Assembly (NCBI GenBank): GCA_017546585.1
Contig: JAFYWC010000058.1
Coordinates: 1 to 64,000, forward strand
DNA length: 64,000 nucleotides
Direction: 5' to 3'
DNA from: Bacteroidales bacterium
GTDB taxonomy: Bacteria > Bacteroidota > Bacteroidia > Bacteroidales > UBA932
The notes beneath the pieces are model-generated. The model saw nothing but the letters and a program-made list of their open reading frames with translations. It was not told the origin of the DNA and made no database searches. The translations under genes and the position numbers were made by a program. Shown piece after piece: positions 26,966 through 35,462 of this stretch (position 1 is its first letter; each line of letters starts with the position of its first letter).

Positions 26966-28309
26966 ATGCCACATTCTAATTACAGTTTCTTAAGTAAATT
27001 CAGAAGGCACGTGAACTCAAGTATGGTACTCATTTTCTTTACCGTACTTGCCCTTGTATGCGCCAATCTTCCAGGAGTGAAGGAATGGTATTTTTCCATC
27101 TGGCAGAACCCGGTACATTTCTCCATAGGAGATTTCAACTTCTTCAGCCACGGAGGCCACAGTATGTCCCTTGGAGAAGTCATCAACGACTTCCTTATGG
27201 CCATCTTCTTCCTTTCTGTAGGTCTTGAGATCAAGCGTGAAATCCGCGTCGGAGAACTCTCTACAAAGGAAAAGGCCCTCCTGCCTATCATCGGAGCCTG
27301 CGGAGGTATGGTCGTTCCTGTCCTCCTTTTCGCGCTCTTCTGCCCGGCTGACGCCACGATGCAGAGAGGTCTTGCCATCCCGATGGCGACCGACATCGCA
27401 TTTTCCCTCGGAGTCCTCGCAGTCTTCAAGTCGAGAGTGCCGGTAGGTCTCAAGGTATTCCTTGCAGCGCTCGCTGTAGCCGACGACCTCGGAGGTATCA
27501 TCGTGATCGCGATGTTCTATTCGTCAGACATCAACTTTATGTTTATGGTCATCTCTGCACTCTGCGTGACTGCAATGGTGATCGGAAACATCGCTAAGAT
27601 ACGTGCGAAGTCATTCTATGTGTCGATCGGCCTCGTGCTCTGGTATGCTATGCTCAACTCGGGCATCCACGCTACCATCGCCGGAGTGATCGTAGCGTTC
27701 TGCATCCCTGCTACACTCAAGAAGGGAACAGGATTTTACCTCGAGCGTATCCGCCAGAATATCAATAAGTTCCCTGTGATTGAAGTGGATGATCTCCACA
27801 ATACCGTAGTGCTCTCGAACGAGGAGATCCACACCCTCAAGAGTATCGAGTCGGCGGCCGACAAGATGATCAGCCCGCTCCAGGATCTCGAGGACGGACT
27901 CCACTTCCTCATCAACTTCATCGTGATCCCGCTCTTCGCCTTCGCGAACGCAGGCGTGTCTCTCGAAGGAATGAGCTTCGGCAGCCTCTTCTCGGGCGTG
28001 GGAGTCGCTGTTATGGTCGGCCTCGTTGCCGGCAAGTTCATCGGCGTATTCTCGTTCTCTTGGATCGCGATCCGTCTCAAGTTCGTATCGCTCCCTGCCG
28101 GAACCGACTGGAAGTCATTCGCGAGCGTATGCGTTGTCTGCGGTATCGGATTCACAGTGTCGATGTTCATTGCAGACCTTTCATATGCAGGCCTTGGCGC
28201 TGAAGGCGCAGCCCTCCTCGACCAGGCGAAGCTTGGCGTGCTCTGCGGCTCGATAATTTCAGCAGTACTCGGATGTGTGCTTCTTAACAAGACACTGCCT
28301 CAGGAATAA
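26966..28309 (+). CDS. nhaA: Na+/H+ antiporter NhaA
   Basis: The 447-residue inner-membrane protein has the NhaA fold with about 12 membrane helices. It includes the conserved IFFLSVGLEIKREIRVGELS segment, the MATDIAFSLGVLAVF stretch and the two essential adjacent aspartates in ALAVADDLGGIIVI. It exports Na+ in exchange for protons. The C-terminal end is longer than in E. coli by a few tens of residues, mainly from a hydrophilic loop near 265-310. The 3' end overlaps the convergent next gene by 51 bases. Confidence 0.96.
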   Translation: MPHSNYSFLSKFRRHVNSSMVLIFFTVLALVCANLPGVKEWYFSIWQNPVHFSIGDFNFFSHGGHSMSLGEVINDFLMAIFFLSVGLEIKREIRVGELSTKEKALLPIIGACGGMVVPVLLFALFCPADATMQRGLAIPMATDIAFSLGVLAVFKSRVPVGLKVFLAALAVADDLGGIIVIAMFYSSDINFMFMVISALCVTAMVIGNIAKIRAKSFYVSIGLVLWYAMLNSGIHATIAGVIVAFCIPATLKKGTGFYLERIRQNINKFPVIEVDDLHNTVVLSNEEIHTLKSIESAADKMISPLQDLEDGLHFLINFIVIPLFAFANAGVSLEGMSFGSLFSGVGVAVMVGLVAGKFIGVFSFSWIAIRLKFVSLPAGTDWKSFASVCVVCGIGFTVSMFIADLSYAGLGAEGAALLDQAKLGVLCGSIISAVLGCVLLNKTLPQE

Positions 28310-28705
28310 GTCCTGCATTGCAAGTTTATGGATTTCCAAGCCCTCCGCAAGCTTTACAACCAGTCTCGGGAAAAAGCTGCGGAGGTCTTTTATATTGTCA
28401 CAGAATGTCTCGCAGCTGAATATGATGCCTGACTTCTCCTCTGTGATTATCGGGCGCACCAGATATGCGCTCATCATTGCGTCGTTAGACGCCTTAAGGA
28501 AGGTATCTATGCTGTCCTTTTCTATCGCGAAGAACATCTTCACGGACAATATCCCGTCCTCATAATCCACAAACGCCGTGTTCTCTCCGACATCGAACAG
28601 GATGAATGTGTCGTCGAACTCCGGGTAATATCCGTTCTCCATCATATACCTGAAGATCATCTGCATTGTAAGGGTCGGTCTGACCGGTGTCGTGTTCTTT
28701 TCCAT
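28259..28705 (-). CDS. Unknown 148-residue protein with a chaperone-like look
   Basis: The sequence (for example MENGYYPEFDDTFILFDVGE, then LVRPIITEEKSGIIFSCETF) suggests a small alpha/beta protein of the YbjN or type III chaperone-like fold class. No catalytic motif, signal peptide or membrane helix is visible. It is convergent with nhaA, and its last 17 codons lie inside the nhaA coding region on the other strand. The ATG at 28705 follows a normal spacing to the upstream lplA promoter region on the other strand. Function unknown. Confidence 0.7.
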   Translation of the reverse strand: MEKNTTPVRPTLTMQMIFRYMMENGYYPEFDDTFILFDVGENTAFVDYEDGILSVKMFFAIEKDSIDTFLKASNDAMMSAYLVRPIITEEKSGIIFSCETFCDNIKDLRSFFPRLVVKLAEGLEIHKLAMQDLFLRQCLVKKHTSEYC

Positions 28706-28823
28706 TGTTCAATCGTTTTACATCGGATGCAATAGGCATATATGATACCTGAATGCATACCGGTGCAGAAATTTTGACAGTTATTTTTCGTGCCGTAGCG
28801 GTGGAGTTTCAAATAAAATTGTT

Positions 28824-28831
28824 TACATTTG
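28824..28831 (+). promoter_or_regulatory. Promoter element of the lplA-gcv operon
   Basis: TACATTTG fits TAnnTTTG, 21 bases before the lplA ATG, so the leader would be very short and there is no room for a glycine riboswitch. Confidence 0.45.
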
Positions 28832-28851
28832 AATGGTTTAAACAAAAGGAT

Positions 28852-29556
28852 ATGAAACAGGTCCTGCTACCTAACACAGACAAGTACAGTCTCGCATTCT
28901 ACCTCGCCCTCGAAGAGTATGTGGCGAAGGTCCTGGATTGTGAGGCTTTTTTTGTGTGGAGAGTGGACCCTACAGTGATCATTGGACGCAATCAAGTGCT
29001 TGAGAATGAGGTGAATCTTGAATATTGCAGAGAACATAAAGTGAAGGTCGTGCGTCGAAAAAGCGGGGGAGGATGTGTCTATTCCGATATGGGCAATATT
29101 ATGATTTCATATGTCTCCGACAGGGGAGAAGTCGAAGTGGTCTTTGACAGATATATGTCTGCATTGGCCGCTTCGTTGTGTGAATTGGGCCTGCCTGCTG
29201 TGAAATCTACACGCAACGATATCCTTGTAGACGGAAGAAAAGTAAGCGGAAACGCCTTCCAGCAGTTGCCGGGAAAGAGCATTGTCCACGGAACACTGCT
29301 TTATTCGACGGACCTTGAGGCACTGACCGAGGCGATCCGTCCGCCGGTGGAGAAACTCCAGAGGCACGGAGTGGAATCGGTAAGGCAGAGGGTGGTGAAC
29401 CTGCAAGAATACAGCAGTCTCCATCCGGTGCTGCAAAGTCCGGAATCATTGGTGCAGTACATACTCGAAAAGTTTACAGACGGCACCATACAGCTGACAC
29501 AGCAGGATGTGGATGCAGTAATGGAAATGTCAGCCGGCTATCCGATAGAATTTTGA
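28852..29556 (+). CDS. lplA: Lipoate-protein ligase A, catalytic domain
   Basis: The start at 28852 follows AAAAGGA and gives MKQVLLPNTDKYSLAFYLAL, the expected N-terminus; the frame is open further upstream without a better start. The 234-residue enzyme has the family marks RRKSGGGCVYSDMGN near 65-79 and NDILVDGRKVSGNAFQ near 122-137. It attaches lipoate to carrier proteins, here most likely the GcvH encoded two genes on. The C-terminal accessory domain of the long LplA form is absent. It is the first gene of the glycine cleavage operon. Confidence 0.92.
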   Translation: MKQVLLPNTDKYSLAFYLALEEYVAKVLDCEAFFVWRVDPTVIIGRNQVLENEVNLEYCREHKVKVVRRKSGGGCVYSDMGNIMISYVSDRGEVEVVFDRYMSALAASLCELGLPAVKSTRNDILVDGRKVSGNAFQQLPGKSIVHGTLLYSTDLEALTEAIRPPVEKLQRHGVESVRQRVVNLQEYSSLHPVLQSPESLVQYILEKFTDGTIQLTQQDVDAVMEMSAGYPIEF

Positions 29557-29586
29557 CCAGATAAAAACATAACACAAAACCGAGAT

Positions 29587-30720
29587 ATGGAAGAGAATCT
29601 TTTGAAGACCTGCTTGTATGACAAGCACGTTGCACTGGGAGCGCTTATGAGCCCTTTCGGAGGCTTCATTATGCCGATTCAGTATACCAACATCACAGAC
29701 GAGCACAATGCTGTGCGTCAGAGAGCCGGTATGTTCGATGTTTCCCATATGGGAGAGATCTTTGTGAGCGGACCGGACGCGGACAAATTCGTCAATCATA
29801 TATTCTCTAACGACATCAGAGGAATGGAGGACGGAAAGATCCTCTATGGAATGATGCTCTATCCAAACGGAACCACAGTGGATGACCTCCTTGTGTACAA
29901 GGAATTCGAGCCGAACAGCTATCTCCTTGTGGTCAACGCTTCAAACATTGCAAAGGACTACGAGTGGCTCTGCGCACAGAAAGAGGGCTACGACGTCACA
30001 GTAGTGAACGAATCGGACAACTGGGGACAAATCGCCCTCCAGGGGCCGGAGGCTGAAAAATACGCAGTGGAGACTCTCGGCCTTGCAAAGGCTGCGGAAC
30101 TCGGCTTCTATACATATTGTAATTTCACAACTTGTCATTTCGACCAAGCGGAGCGCGTGGAGAAATCTTGCAGAATGATCGTCAGCCGCACCGGATACAC
30201 CGGCGAAGACGGCTTCGAGATCTACGCACCTCACTCTGTGATCAACGAGATGTGGGACACTCTCCTCGCCGCAGGCGTGGCTCCTTGCGGCCTCGGCTGC
30301 CGTGACACCCTTCGCTTCGAGGCGGGACTTCCGCTTTACGGCCACGAACTCAGCGACGAGATCACTCCTCTTGAGGCAGGCCTCGGAATGTTCGCCAAGG
30401 TAAAGGACAAGGAAGAGTTCATCGGCCGCGACGCGCTCGTAGAGCAGAAGCAGGCCGGACTGACGCGCAAGAGTGTCGGCATAGAACTGCAGGACAAGGC
30501 GATTCCGCGTGCCGGATATCCTGTTGAGGTCGATGGAGTACAGGTCGGAGTCGTCACTACAGGATACCGTTCCATCTCGACTGACCGCAGCGTATGCGTC
30601 GCATTGGTCGACAAGGCGTACACGGAACTCGGAACCAACGTGGAGATCAGAATCCGCAAGAAAGTCTTCCCTGGCATCGTGACAAAACGTCGCTTCTACG
30701 AAACGAACTACAAGAAGTAG
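29587..30720 (+). CDS. gcvT: Glycine cleavage system T protein (aminomethyltransferase)
   Basis: The 377-residue protein moves the methylene group from GcvH-bound aminomethyl to THF. It carries the conserved FDVSHMGEI near 47-55 and the SRTGYTGEDGFEIY segment near 199-212. Between about 183 and 194 it has CHFDQAERVEKS, which is not part of the family and is encoded by a 37-base repeat (30132-30168) inserted in frame just before the SRTGYTG motif. The gene remains open. It sits in the operon lplA-gcvT-gcvH-gcvPA-gcvPB-lpd-yfcC. Confidence 0.96.
   Translation: MEENLLKTCLYDKHVALGALMSPFGGFIMPIQYTNITDEHNAVRQRAGMFDVSHMGEIFVSGPDADKFVNHIFSNDIRGMEDGKILYGMMLYPNGTTVDDLLVYKEFEPNSYLLVVNASNIAKDYEWLCAQKEGYDVTVVNESDNWGQIALQGPEAEKYAVETLGLAKAAELGFYTYCNFTTCHFDQAERVEKSCRMIVSRTGYTGEDGFEIYAPHSVINEMWDTLLAAGVAPCGLGCRDTLRFEAGLPLYGHELSDEITPLEAGLGMFAKVKDKEEFIGRDALVEQKQAGLTRKSVGIELQDKAIPRAGYPVEVDGVQVGVVTTGYRSISTDRSVCVALVDKAYTELGTNVEIRIRKKVFPGIVTKRRFYETNYKK
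30132..30168 (+). repeat. Palindromic repeat inside gcvT
   Basis: This 37-base copy begins TTGTCATTTCGA and ends GAGAAATCT, the same ends as the copies at 32496-32532 and 34753-34790. It is in frame and adds about 12 residues to GcvT. Confidence 0.75.
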
Positions 30721-30749
30721 AGATTCCTCGACTTCGCTCGGAATGACAA
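30721..30749 (-). repeat. Palindromic repeat between gcvT and gcvH, opposite orientation
   Basis: AGATTCCTCGACTTCGCTCG followed by GAATGACAA is the complement of the repeat found inside the neighbouring genes. It starts directly after the gcvT stop codon. Confidence 0.7.
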
Positions 30750-30777
30750 TTAATAACACATTAAACAATAAGATATT

Positions 30778-31161
30778 ATGGCAAAGACAGTTGAAGGACT
30801 CTATTACAGCGAGTCACACGAATGGGTAAAGGTTGAAGGCAATGTAGCAGTCATCGGCATCACCGATTTCGCACAGCACGCAATGGGCGACCTCTCGTAT
30901 GTTGATATGCCTGAAGTGGACGACGAACTTGAAGCAGGTGAGGAGTTCGGTGCAGTTGAAAGCGTAAAGGCTGCCAGCGACCTTTTCACTCCTGTTACAG
31001 GCAAGGTTGTTGAGATCAACGAGGCTCTTGAGGATGCTCCTGAACTTCTGAACGAGGACGCATTTGCCAACTGGATTATGAAGGTGGAAATGAGCGACCC
31101 TTCAGAGCTCGAAGGCCTTATGGATGCAGCTGCATACGAGGCAATGTGTGCAAACGAGTAA
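30778..31161 (+). CDS. gcvH: Glycine cleavage system H protein
   Basis: The 127-residue lipoyl carrier has the lipoylation site K64 in FGAVESVKAASDLF, and the typical SHEWVKVEG and GITDFAQHAMGDLSYVDMP segments. It shuttles the aminomethyl group between P, T and L proteins. The lplA gene in the same operon supplies its lipoyl group. Confidence 0.97.
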   Translation: MAKTVEGLYYSESHEWVKVEGNVAVIGITDFAQHAMGDLSYVDMPEVDDELEAGEEFGAVESVKAASDLFTPVTGKVVEINEALEDAPELLNEDAFANWIMKVEMSDPSELEGLMDAAAYEAMCANE

Positions 31162-31171
31162 AGACTTCATT

Positions 31172-32536
31172 ATGGCTTTCGCTTATTTTCCGCATACGGA
31201 AGATGACATACGCCAGATGCTGGACAGAATCGGAGCAGGGACCCTTGAGGATCTCTACTCCGATGTTCCTGCTGATGTCATCTACCGTAAAGAGTACGAC
31301 CTCCCGGATGCAATGTCCGAGCACGAGGTCCGTCAGTATTTCGAGGAACTTGCCGAGCAGAATACCAGCCTTTTCTGTCTCTGCGGCTTAGGAGCATATG
31401 ACCACTATTCTCCGGCGGTCATTCCTCACATCATTTCGCGTTCCGAGTATCTTACAGCATATACTCCATATCAGCCTGAAGTGTCCCAAGGCACTCTCAG
31501 ATACATCTTCGAGTATCAGTCTATGATCACCGGCCTCACCGGTATGGACTGCACCAATGCATCAATGTATGACGGTGCGACAGCAGCTGCAGAGGCAATG
31601 ATGATGGCTATGGCTTCGACCAAGAAGAAGACTCGCGTCCTTCTTTCGGAAGGCCTGCTTCCTCAGGTTGTAGAGGTCGTGAAGACATATGCGAAGTTCA
31701 ACGGAGTACAGCTCGGATTCATCCCTTGTCAGGACGGTGTCACTTCCTATGGCGCTATGCTCGCTGAAGTCGCTGCCGGCGATGTGGCGGGTGTGCTCGT
31801 GCCTGGCATCAACAAATACGGTATCATCGAAGACCTTACTGGCTATGCCGACGCAGTTCACGCGCAGAAGGGTCTTCTTATGGTATATTCGGACCCATCG
31901 TCCCTTGCCGTCATCAAGACGCCTGGCGAGTGGGGAGCGGACATCGTCTGCGGAGATTCGCAATCTCTCGGTATTCCTCTCAGCTATGGCGGCCCTTACG
32001 TAGGTTTCCTTGCCTGCACAAAGGACCACCTCCGCAAACTTCCCGGACGCATCGTAGGAGCTACAAGAGATGTAGACGGCAAACGTGCCTATGTACTTAC
32101 TCTTCAGGCACGCGAGCAGCACATCCGTCGTGAGAAGGCTACCAGCAACATCTGCTCGAACCAGTCTCTGATGGCTCTCTATGTGGCTGTATATATGTCA
32201 CTTATGGGACCGGAAGGACTTCGCAAGGTCAATGAACTTTCATACGGCGGAGCTCATTACCTCCACGACAGACTTCTCGAGACAGGGCTTTTCGAAGAGG
32301 CATTCGACAAGCCGTTCCTCAAGGAATTCACCCTCAGGTCAAAGGTTCCTGCAGCCCAGCTTCAGGATGCGCTTATGCTCATCGGCGTCTTCGGAGCCGT
32401 TGAGGTGGAGGAAGGTCTCGTGAACTTCTGCGTGACAGAGAAGGTGTCAAAAGAGAATATCGATGCAGTTGTTGAGTATCTAACAAATTGTTCACTTGTC
32501 ATTTCGAGCGAACGTAGTGAGTCGAGAAATCTATGA
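31172..32536 (+). CDS. gcvPA: Glycine dehydrogenase (decarboxylating) subunit 1
   Basis: The ATG at 31172 ([17 protein letters not shown]) lies 10 bases after gcvH and gives the family N-terminus; an upstream in-frame ATG inside gcvH is less likely. The 454-residue chain is the PLP-dependent P protein N-terminal half. It contains [19 protein letters not shown] and [18 protein letters not shown]. The last 13 codons and the stop come from a palindromic repeat (32496-32532) rather than family sequence; the stop overlaps the gcvPB start as ATGA. The split P protein (PA plus PB) is the form used here instead of one long GcvP. Confidence 0.95.
   Translation: MAFAYFPHTEDDIRQMLDRIGAGTLEDLYSDVPADVIYRKEYDLPDAMSEHEVRQYFEELAEQNTSLFCLCGLGAYDHYSPAVIPHIISRSEYLTAYTPYQPEVSQGTLRYIFEYQSMITGLTGMDCTNASMYDGATAAAEAMMMAMASTKKKTRVLLSEGLLPQVVEVVKTYAKFNGVQLGFIPCQDGVTSYGAMLAEVAAGDVAGVLVPGINKYGIIEDLTGYADAVHAQKGLLMVYSDPSSLAVIKTPGEWGADIVCGDSQSLGIPLSYGGPYVGFLACTKDHLRKLPGRIVGATRDVDGKRAYVLTLQAREQHIRREKATSNICSNQSLMALYVAVYMSLMGPEGLRKVNELSYGGAHYLHDRLLETGLFEEAFDKPFLKEFTLRSKVPAAQLQDALMLIGVFGAVEVEEGLVNFCVTEKVSKENIDAVVEYLTNCSLVISSERSESRNL
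32496..32532 (+). repeat. Palindromic repeat forming the gcvPA end
   Basis: The 37-base repeat (TTGTCATTTCGAGCGAACG to GAGAAATCT) ends at 32532, and the gcvPB ATG begins at 32533. It encodes the GcvPA C-terminal tail. Confidence 0.8.
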
Positions 32537-33990
32537 AGTACTACGATAAACTGATCTTTGATCTTTCCAAGGCAGGAAGACAGGGATATTCATTGCCGAC
32601 ACGCTCTTGGGATGCTACCCTCGAATCGCTTCCTGCAGGTCTCAGACGCACTGAGAAGCCTGAACTTCCGGAGGTGAGCGAACTCGATGTAGTACGTCAT
32701 TACACCAACCTTTCACAGATGAACTTCGGTGTGGATTCGGGCTTCTATCCGCTCGGAAGCTGCACTATGAAATACAATCCTAAGATCAACGAGGAGATAG
32801 CTGCGATGCCTGCATTCGCCGGCCTTCATCCTCTTCAGCCTGCGGCGACAGTCCAGGGCGCGTTGAGAGTGTACAGGGAACTGGCCAAGGCTCTCTCTGC
32901 GATCACCGGTATGGCCGAGTTTACGCTCGACCCGTTCGCAGGTGCTCACGGCGAGCTCACAGGTCTTATGATCATCCGCCAGTACCACATCTCGCGCGGT
33001 GACCTCAAGCGTACACGCATCATCGTGCCTGACAGCGCACACGGAACCAATCCTGCTTCCGCTGCTGTCTGCGGCCTCGAGATCGTACAGGTGAAGTCCA
33101 ATGCAAACGGTCTTGTGGATGTCGAGGATCTCAAACCGCTTCTCGACGACACCATCGCCGGCATTATGATGACCAATCCGAACACACTCGGACTTTTCGA
33201 AAAGGACATCAAGGAGATCGCAGCACTCGTTCATCAGTGCGGAGGACTCCTTTACTATGACGGAGCGAATATGAACCCGCTCATAGGTATGGTCCGTCCT
33301 GGCGATATGGGATTCGATGTGCTTCACCTTAATCTGCATAAGTCATTCTCTACACCTCACGGCGGTGGCGGTCCAGGTGCCGGTCCTGTCGGAGTGGCTG
33401 AACATCTTGTTCCTTATCTCCCTGTTCCTAAGGTGGTTGAGGACGAAGATGGTCTCCTCTCGGTGGTAGACAAGGATGGCAATGCCTGCGGAAGGATCTC
33501 AGGCTTTATGGGCAACTTCGGAGTGCTCCTCAGAGCATATACATATATCCTTATGCTCGGAAAGCAGAACGTGAAGAATGTCGGCCCGCTTGCTGTCCTC
33601 GGTGCTAACTACATCAAGGAGTCGCTCAAGGGTTGCTTCAAGCTTCCGATCGAGTCCGTATGCAAGCACGAGTTCGTATTCGACGGTCTTCTCGACCAGT
33701 CGACCGGAGTCACTACACTTGACATCGCAAAGAGGCTTCTTGATTATGGATTCCACGCTCCTACGATCTACTTCCCGCTTCTGTTCCACCAGGCCATTAT
33801 GATCGAGCCTACTGAAACAGAGTCAAAGGAGACCCTCGACGGTTTCATCGAGATTATGGAGCATATCGCTGCAGAGGCGATCTCCGATCCGGAGTCGCTG
33901 AAGACAGCTCCGCATACGACTCCTGTGCGTCGTCTGGATGAGACGACAGCAGCGCGTCAGCCAATACTTAGTTATAAGGATCTGGTATGA
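32533..33990 (+). CDS. gcvPB: Glycine dehydrogenase (decarboxylating) subunit 2
   Basis: The 485-residue chain is the C-terminal half of the P protein. K270 in [18 protein letters not shown] is the PLP-binding lysine with its glycine-rich neighbour loop. The [11 protein letters not shown] and GANMNPL segments are present. It pairs with GcvPA to decarboxylate glycine and load GcvH. The start overlaps the gcvPA stop, and its own stop overlaps the lpd start as ATGA. Confidence 0.96.
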   Translation: MKYYDKLIFDLSKAGRQGYSLPTRSWDATLESLPAGLRRTEKPELPEVSELDVVRHYTNLSQMNFGVDSGFYPLGSCTMKYNPKINEEIAAMPAFAGLHPLQPAATVQGALRVYRELAKALSAITGMAEFTLDPFAGAHGELTGLMIIRQYHISRGDLKRTRIIVPDSAHGTNPASAAVCGLEIVQVKSNANGLVDVEDLKPLLDDTIAGIMMTNPNTLGLFEKDIKEIAALVHQCGGLLYYDGANMNPLIGMVRPGDMGFDVLHLNLHKSFSTPHGGGGPGAGPVGVAEHLVPYLPVPKVVEDEDGLLSVVDKDGNACGRISGFMGNFGVLLRAYTYILMLGKQNVKNVGPLAVLGANYIKESLKGCFKLPIESVCKHEFVFDGLLDQSTGVTTLDIAKRLLDYGFHAPTIYFPLLFHQAIMIEPTETESKETLDGFIEIMEHIAAEAISDPESLKTAPHTTPVRRLDETTAARQPILSYKDLV

Positions 33991-35456
33991 AAATCATTAT
34001 AATTGGTGCAGGACCGGGCGGTTATGAGACCGCCCTCCTTGCTGCAAAAAGGGGTGTGGAAGTGGTTCTGATAGAGTCAGGACACGTTGGAGGCACTTGT
34101 CTTAACGAGGGATGCATCCCAACGAAGGCATTCTGCAAGAACGCCGAAGTTATCGAAGGCCTCAAGAACGCAGCGGAATTCGGTGTGTCGGACCTTTCGT
34201 ACGGCTTCGATTTCAAGGCTGTCGCTGCGCGCAAGAACGCCGTGGTGGAGCAGCTTCGCGGAGGAGTGGAAGGCCTTCTCGGACATAAGCTCATCACTCT
34301 TGTCCGCGGCAAGGCTTCCTTCAAGGATGCACATACTGTGACTGTCATCCCGAGCGCGTCCCCTGTCATCCCGAGCGCGTCCCCTGTCATCCCGAGCGAA
34401 GTCGAGGGATCTCCGCAGGACTACACCGGCGACTACATCATCATCGCAACAGGTTCAGTGTCAGCATCCCTTCCAGTGCCGGGAGCAGATCTCCCTGGCG
34501 TATTGACTTCAAAGGAAATTCTTGATCTTCAGGAGATCCCACAGAGACTCTGCGTCATCGGAGGAGGAGTTATAGGCCTTGAGTTCGCATCGATCTTCAA
34601 GAGCTTCGGCAGCGAAGTGACTGTTCTCGAGTATTTCAAGGAGATACTCCCACGCTTTGACTCGGACCTTTCGAAGAGACTCAAGCAGAGCCTTGGAAAA
34701 AGAGGCATTGAGATCTGTACGCAGGCTCAGGTGACAGGAATAGAGTGTATCACCTGTCATTTCGAGCGACCACAGGGAGTCGAGAAATCTCTTTACAAAG
34801 TATCCTATACCCGTAAAGACAAGGAGGAGACCGTTGAGGCAGACAAAGTCCTGATGGCAGTCGGCAGAAAGGCGAATGTGGATTCATTGAATCTTGCTGA
34901 CGTAGGCATCGAGTTCACTCCAAGAGGTATTGTCGTAGATGACAAGACAATGCAGACCAACATTCCGCATATCTACGCTGTCGGAGATATCAACGGAAAG
35001 ATGATGCTCGCACACGCGGCTACATTCCAGGGAATCGTCGCCCTCGACCACATTATGGGCGTTGAGAATCAGATCGACCTCTCTGTGATGCCTGCTGCAG
35101 TGTTCACATCTCCTGAGGCTGCCAGTGTCGGTATGACAGAAGAGGACTGCAAGGCTGCAGGTGTTACCGTGAAATGCCTCAAATCATTCTTCCGTGCGAA
35201 CGGAAAAGCTGTGACAATGGGGGAGACAGACGGATTCTGCAAACTCATCGTCGCTGCCGAGCCAAAGGACGGTTCAGAGCCTGCATATGCTCCCGGCCGT
35301 GTACTCGGCTGCCATCTTTATGGCCCACACAGTTCTGACATCGTGCAGGAGGCTTGTGCAATGATCACAAGAAAGGCCACTGTCGAAGAGTTCCAGAGCA
35401 TCATTCATACGCACCCTACACTTACAGAGGTGCTGCAGAGCGCGTTACATTCTTAA
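33987..35456 (+). CDS. lpd: Dihydrolipoyl dehydrogenase (L protein)
   Basis: The 489-residue flavoenzyme reoxidises the lipoyl arm of GcvH. It has the FAD site [10 protein letters not shown], redox pair C38/C43 in [16 protein letters not shown] site [10 protein letters not shown], and the C-terminal His-Glu pair at about H476/E481. Two non-family insertions come from repeats. One is a threefold 21-base unit at 34342-34412 encoding [24 protein letters not shown]; the other is a copy at 34753-34790 encoding [15 protein letters not shown]. Both keep the frame, which explains why it is about 30 residues longer than usual. Confidence 0.95.
   Translation: MKIIIIGAGPGGYETALLAAKRGVEVVLIESGHVGGTCLNEGCIPTKAFCKNAEVIEGLKNAAEFGVSDLSYGFDFKAVAARKNAVVEQLRGGVEGLLGHKLITLVRGKASFKDAHTVTVIPSASPVIPSASPVIPSEVEGSPQDYTGDYIIIATGSVSASLPVPGADLPGVLTSKEILDLQEIPQRLCVIGGGVIGLEFASIFKSFGSEVTVLEYFKEILPRFDSDLSKRLKQSLGKRGIEICTQAQVTGIECITCHFERPQGVEKSLYKVSYTRKDKEETVEADKVLMAVGRKANVDSLNLADVGIEFTPRGIVVDDKTMQTNIPHIYAVGDINGKMMLAHAATFQGIVALDHIMGVENQIDLSVMPAAVFTSPEAASVGMTEEDCKAAGVTVKCLKSFFRANGKAVTMGETDGFCKLIVAAEPKDGSEPAYAPGRVLGCHLYGPHSSDIVQEACAMITRKATVEEFQSIIHTHPTLTEVLQSALHS
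34342..34412 (+). repeat. Threefold tandem repeat inside lpd
   Basis: Units start at 34342, 34363 and 34384, each opening with CTGTCATCCCGAGCG. The first two are identical 21-base (7-codon) units; the third continues into the full repeat ending CGAGGGATCT. Confidence 0.85.
34753..34790 (+). repeat. Second palindromic repeat inside lpd
   Basis: The copy runs from CCTGTCATTTCGAGCGACC to GTCGAGAAATCT and is read in frame. Confidence 0.75.
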
Positions 35457-35462
35457 ATCAAT

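Noticed and set aside
28753..28851. N-terminal extension of lplA
   Set aside because: The extra residues are not like the family and the promoter box at 28824 lies inside; start at 28852 is better.
29557..29586. Glycine riboswitch before gcvT
   Set aside because: Only 30 bases separate lplA from gcvT and the operon leader is too short for a glycine riboswitch.
34077..34390. Minus-strand frames in lpd with repeated GDALGMT
   Set aside because: They mirror the tandem repeat of the lpd gene on the other strand.
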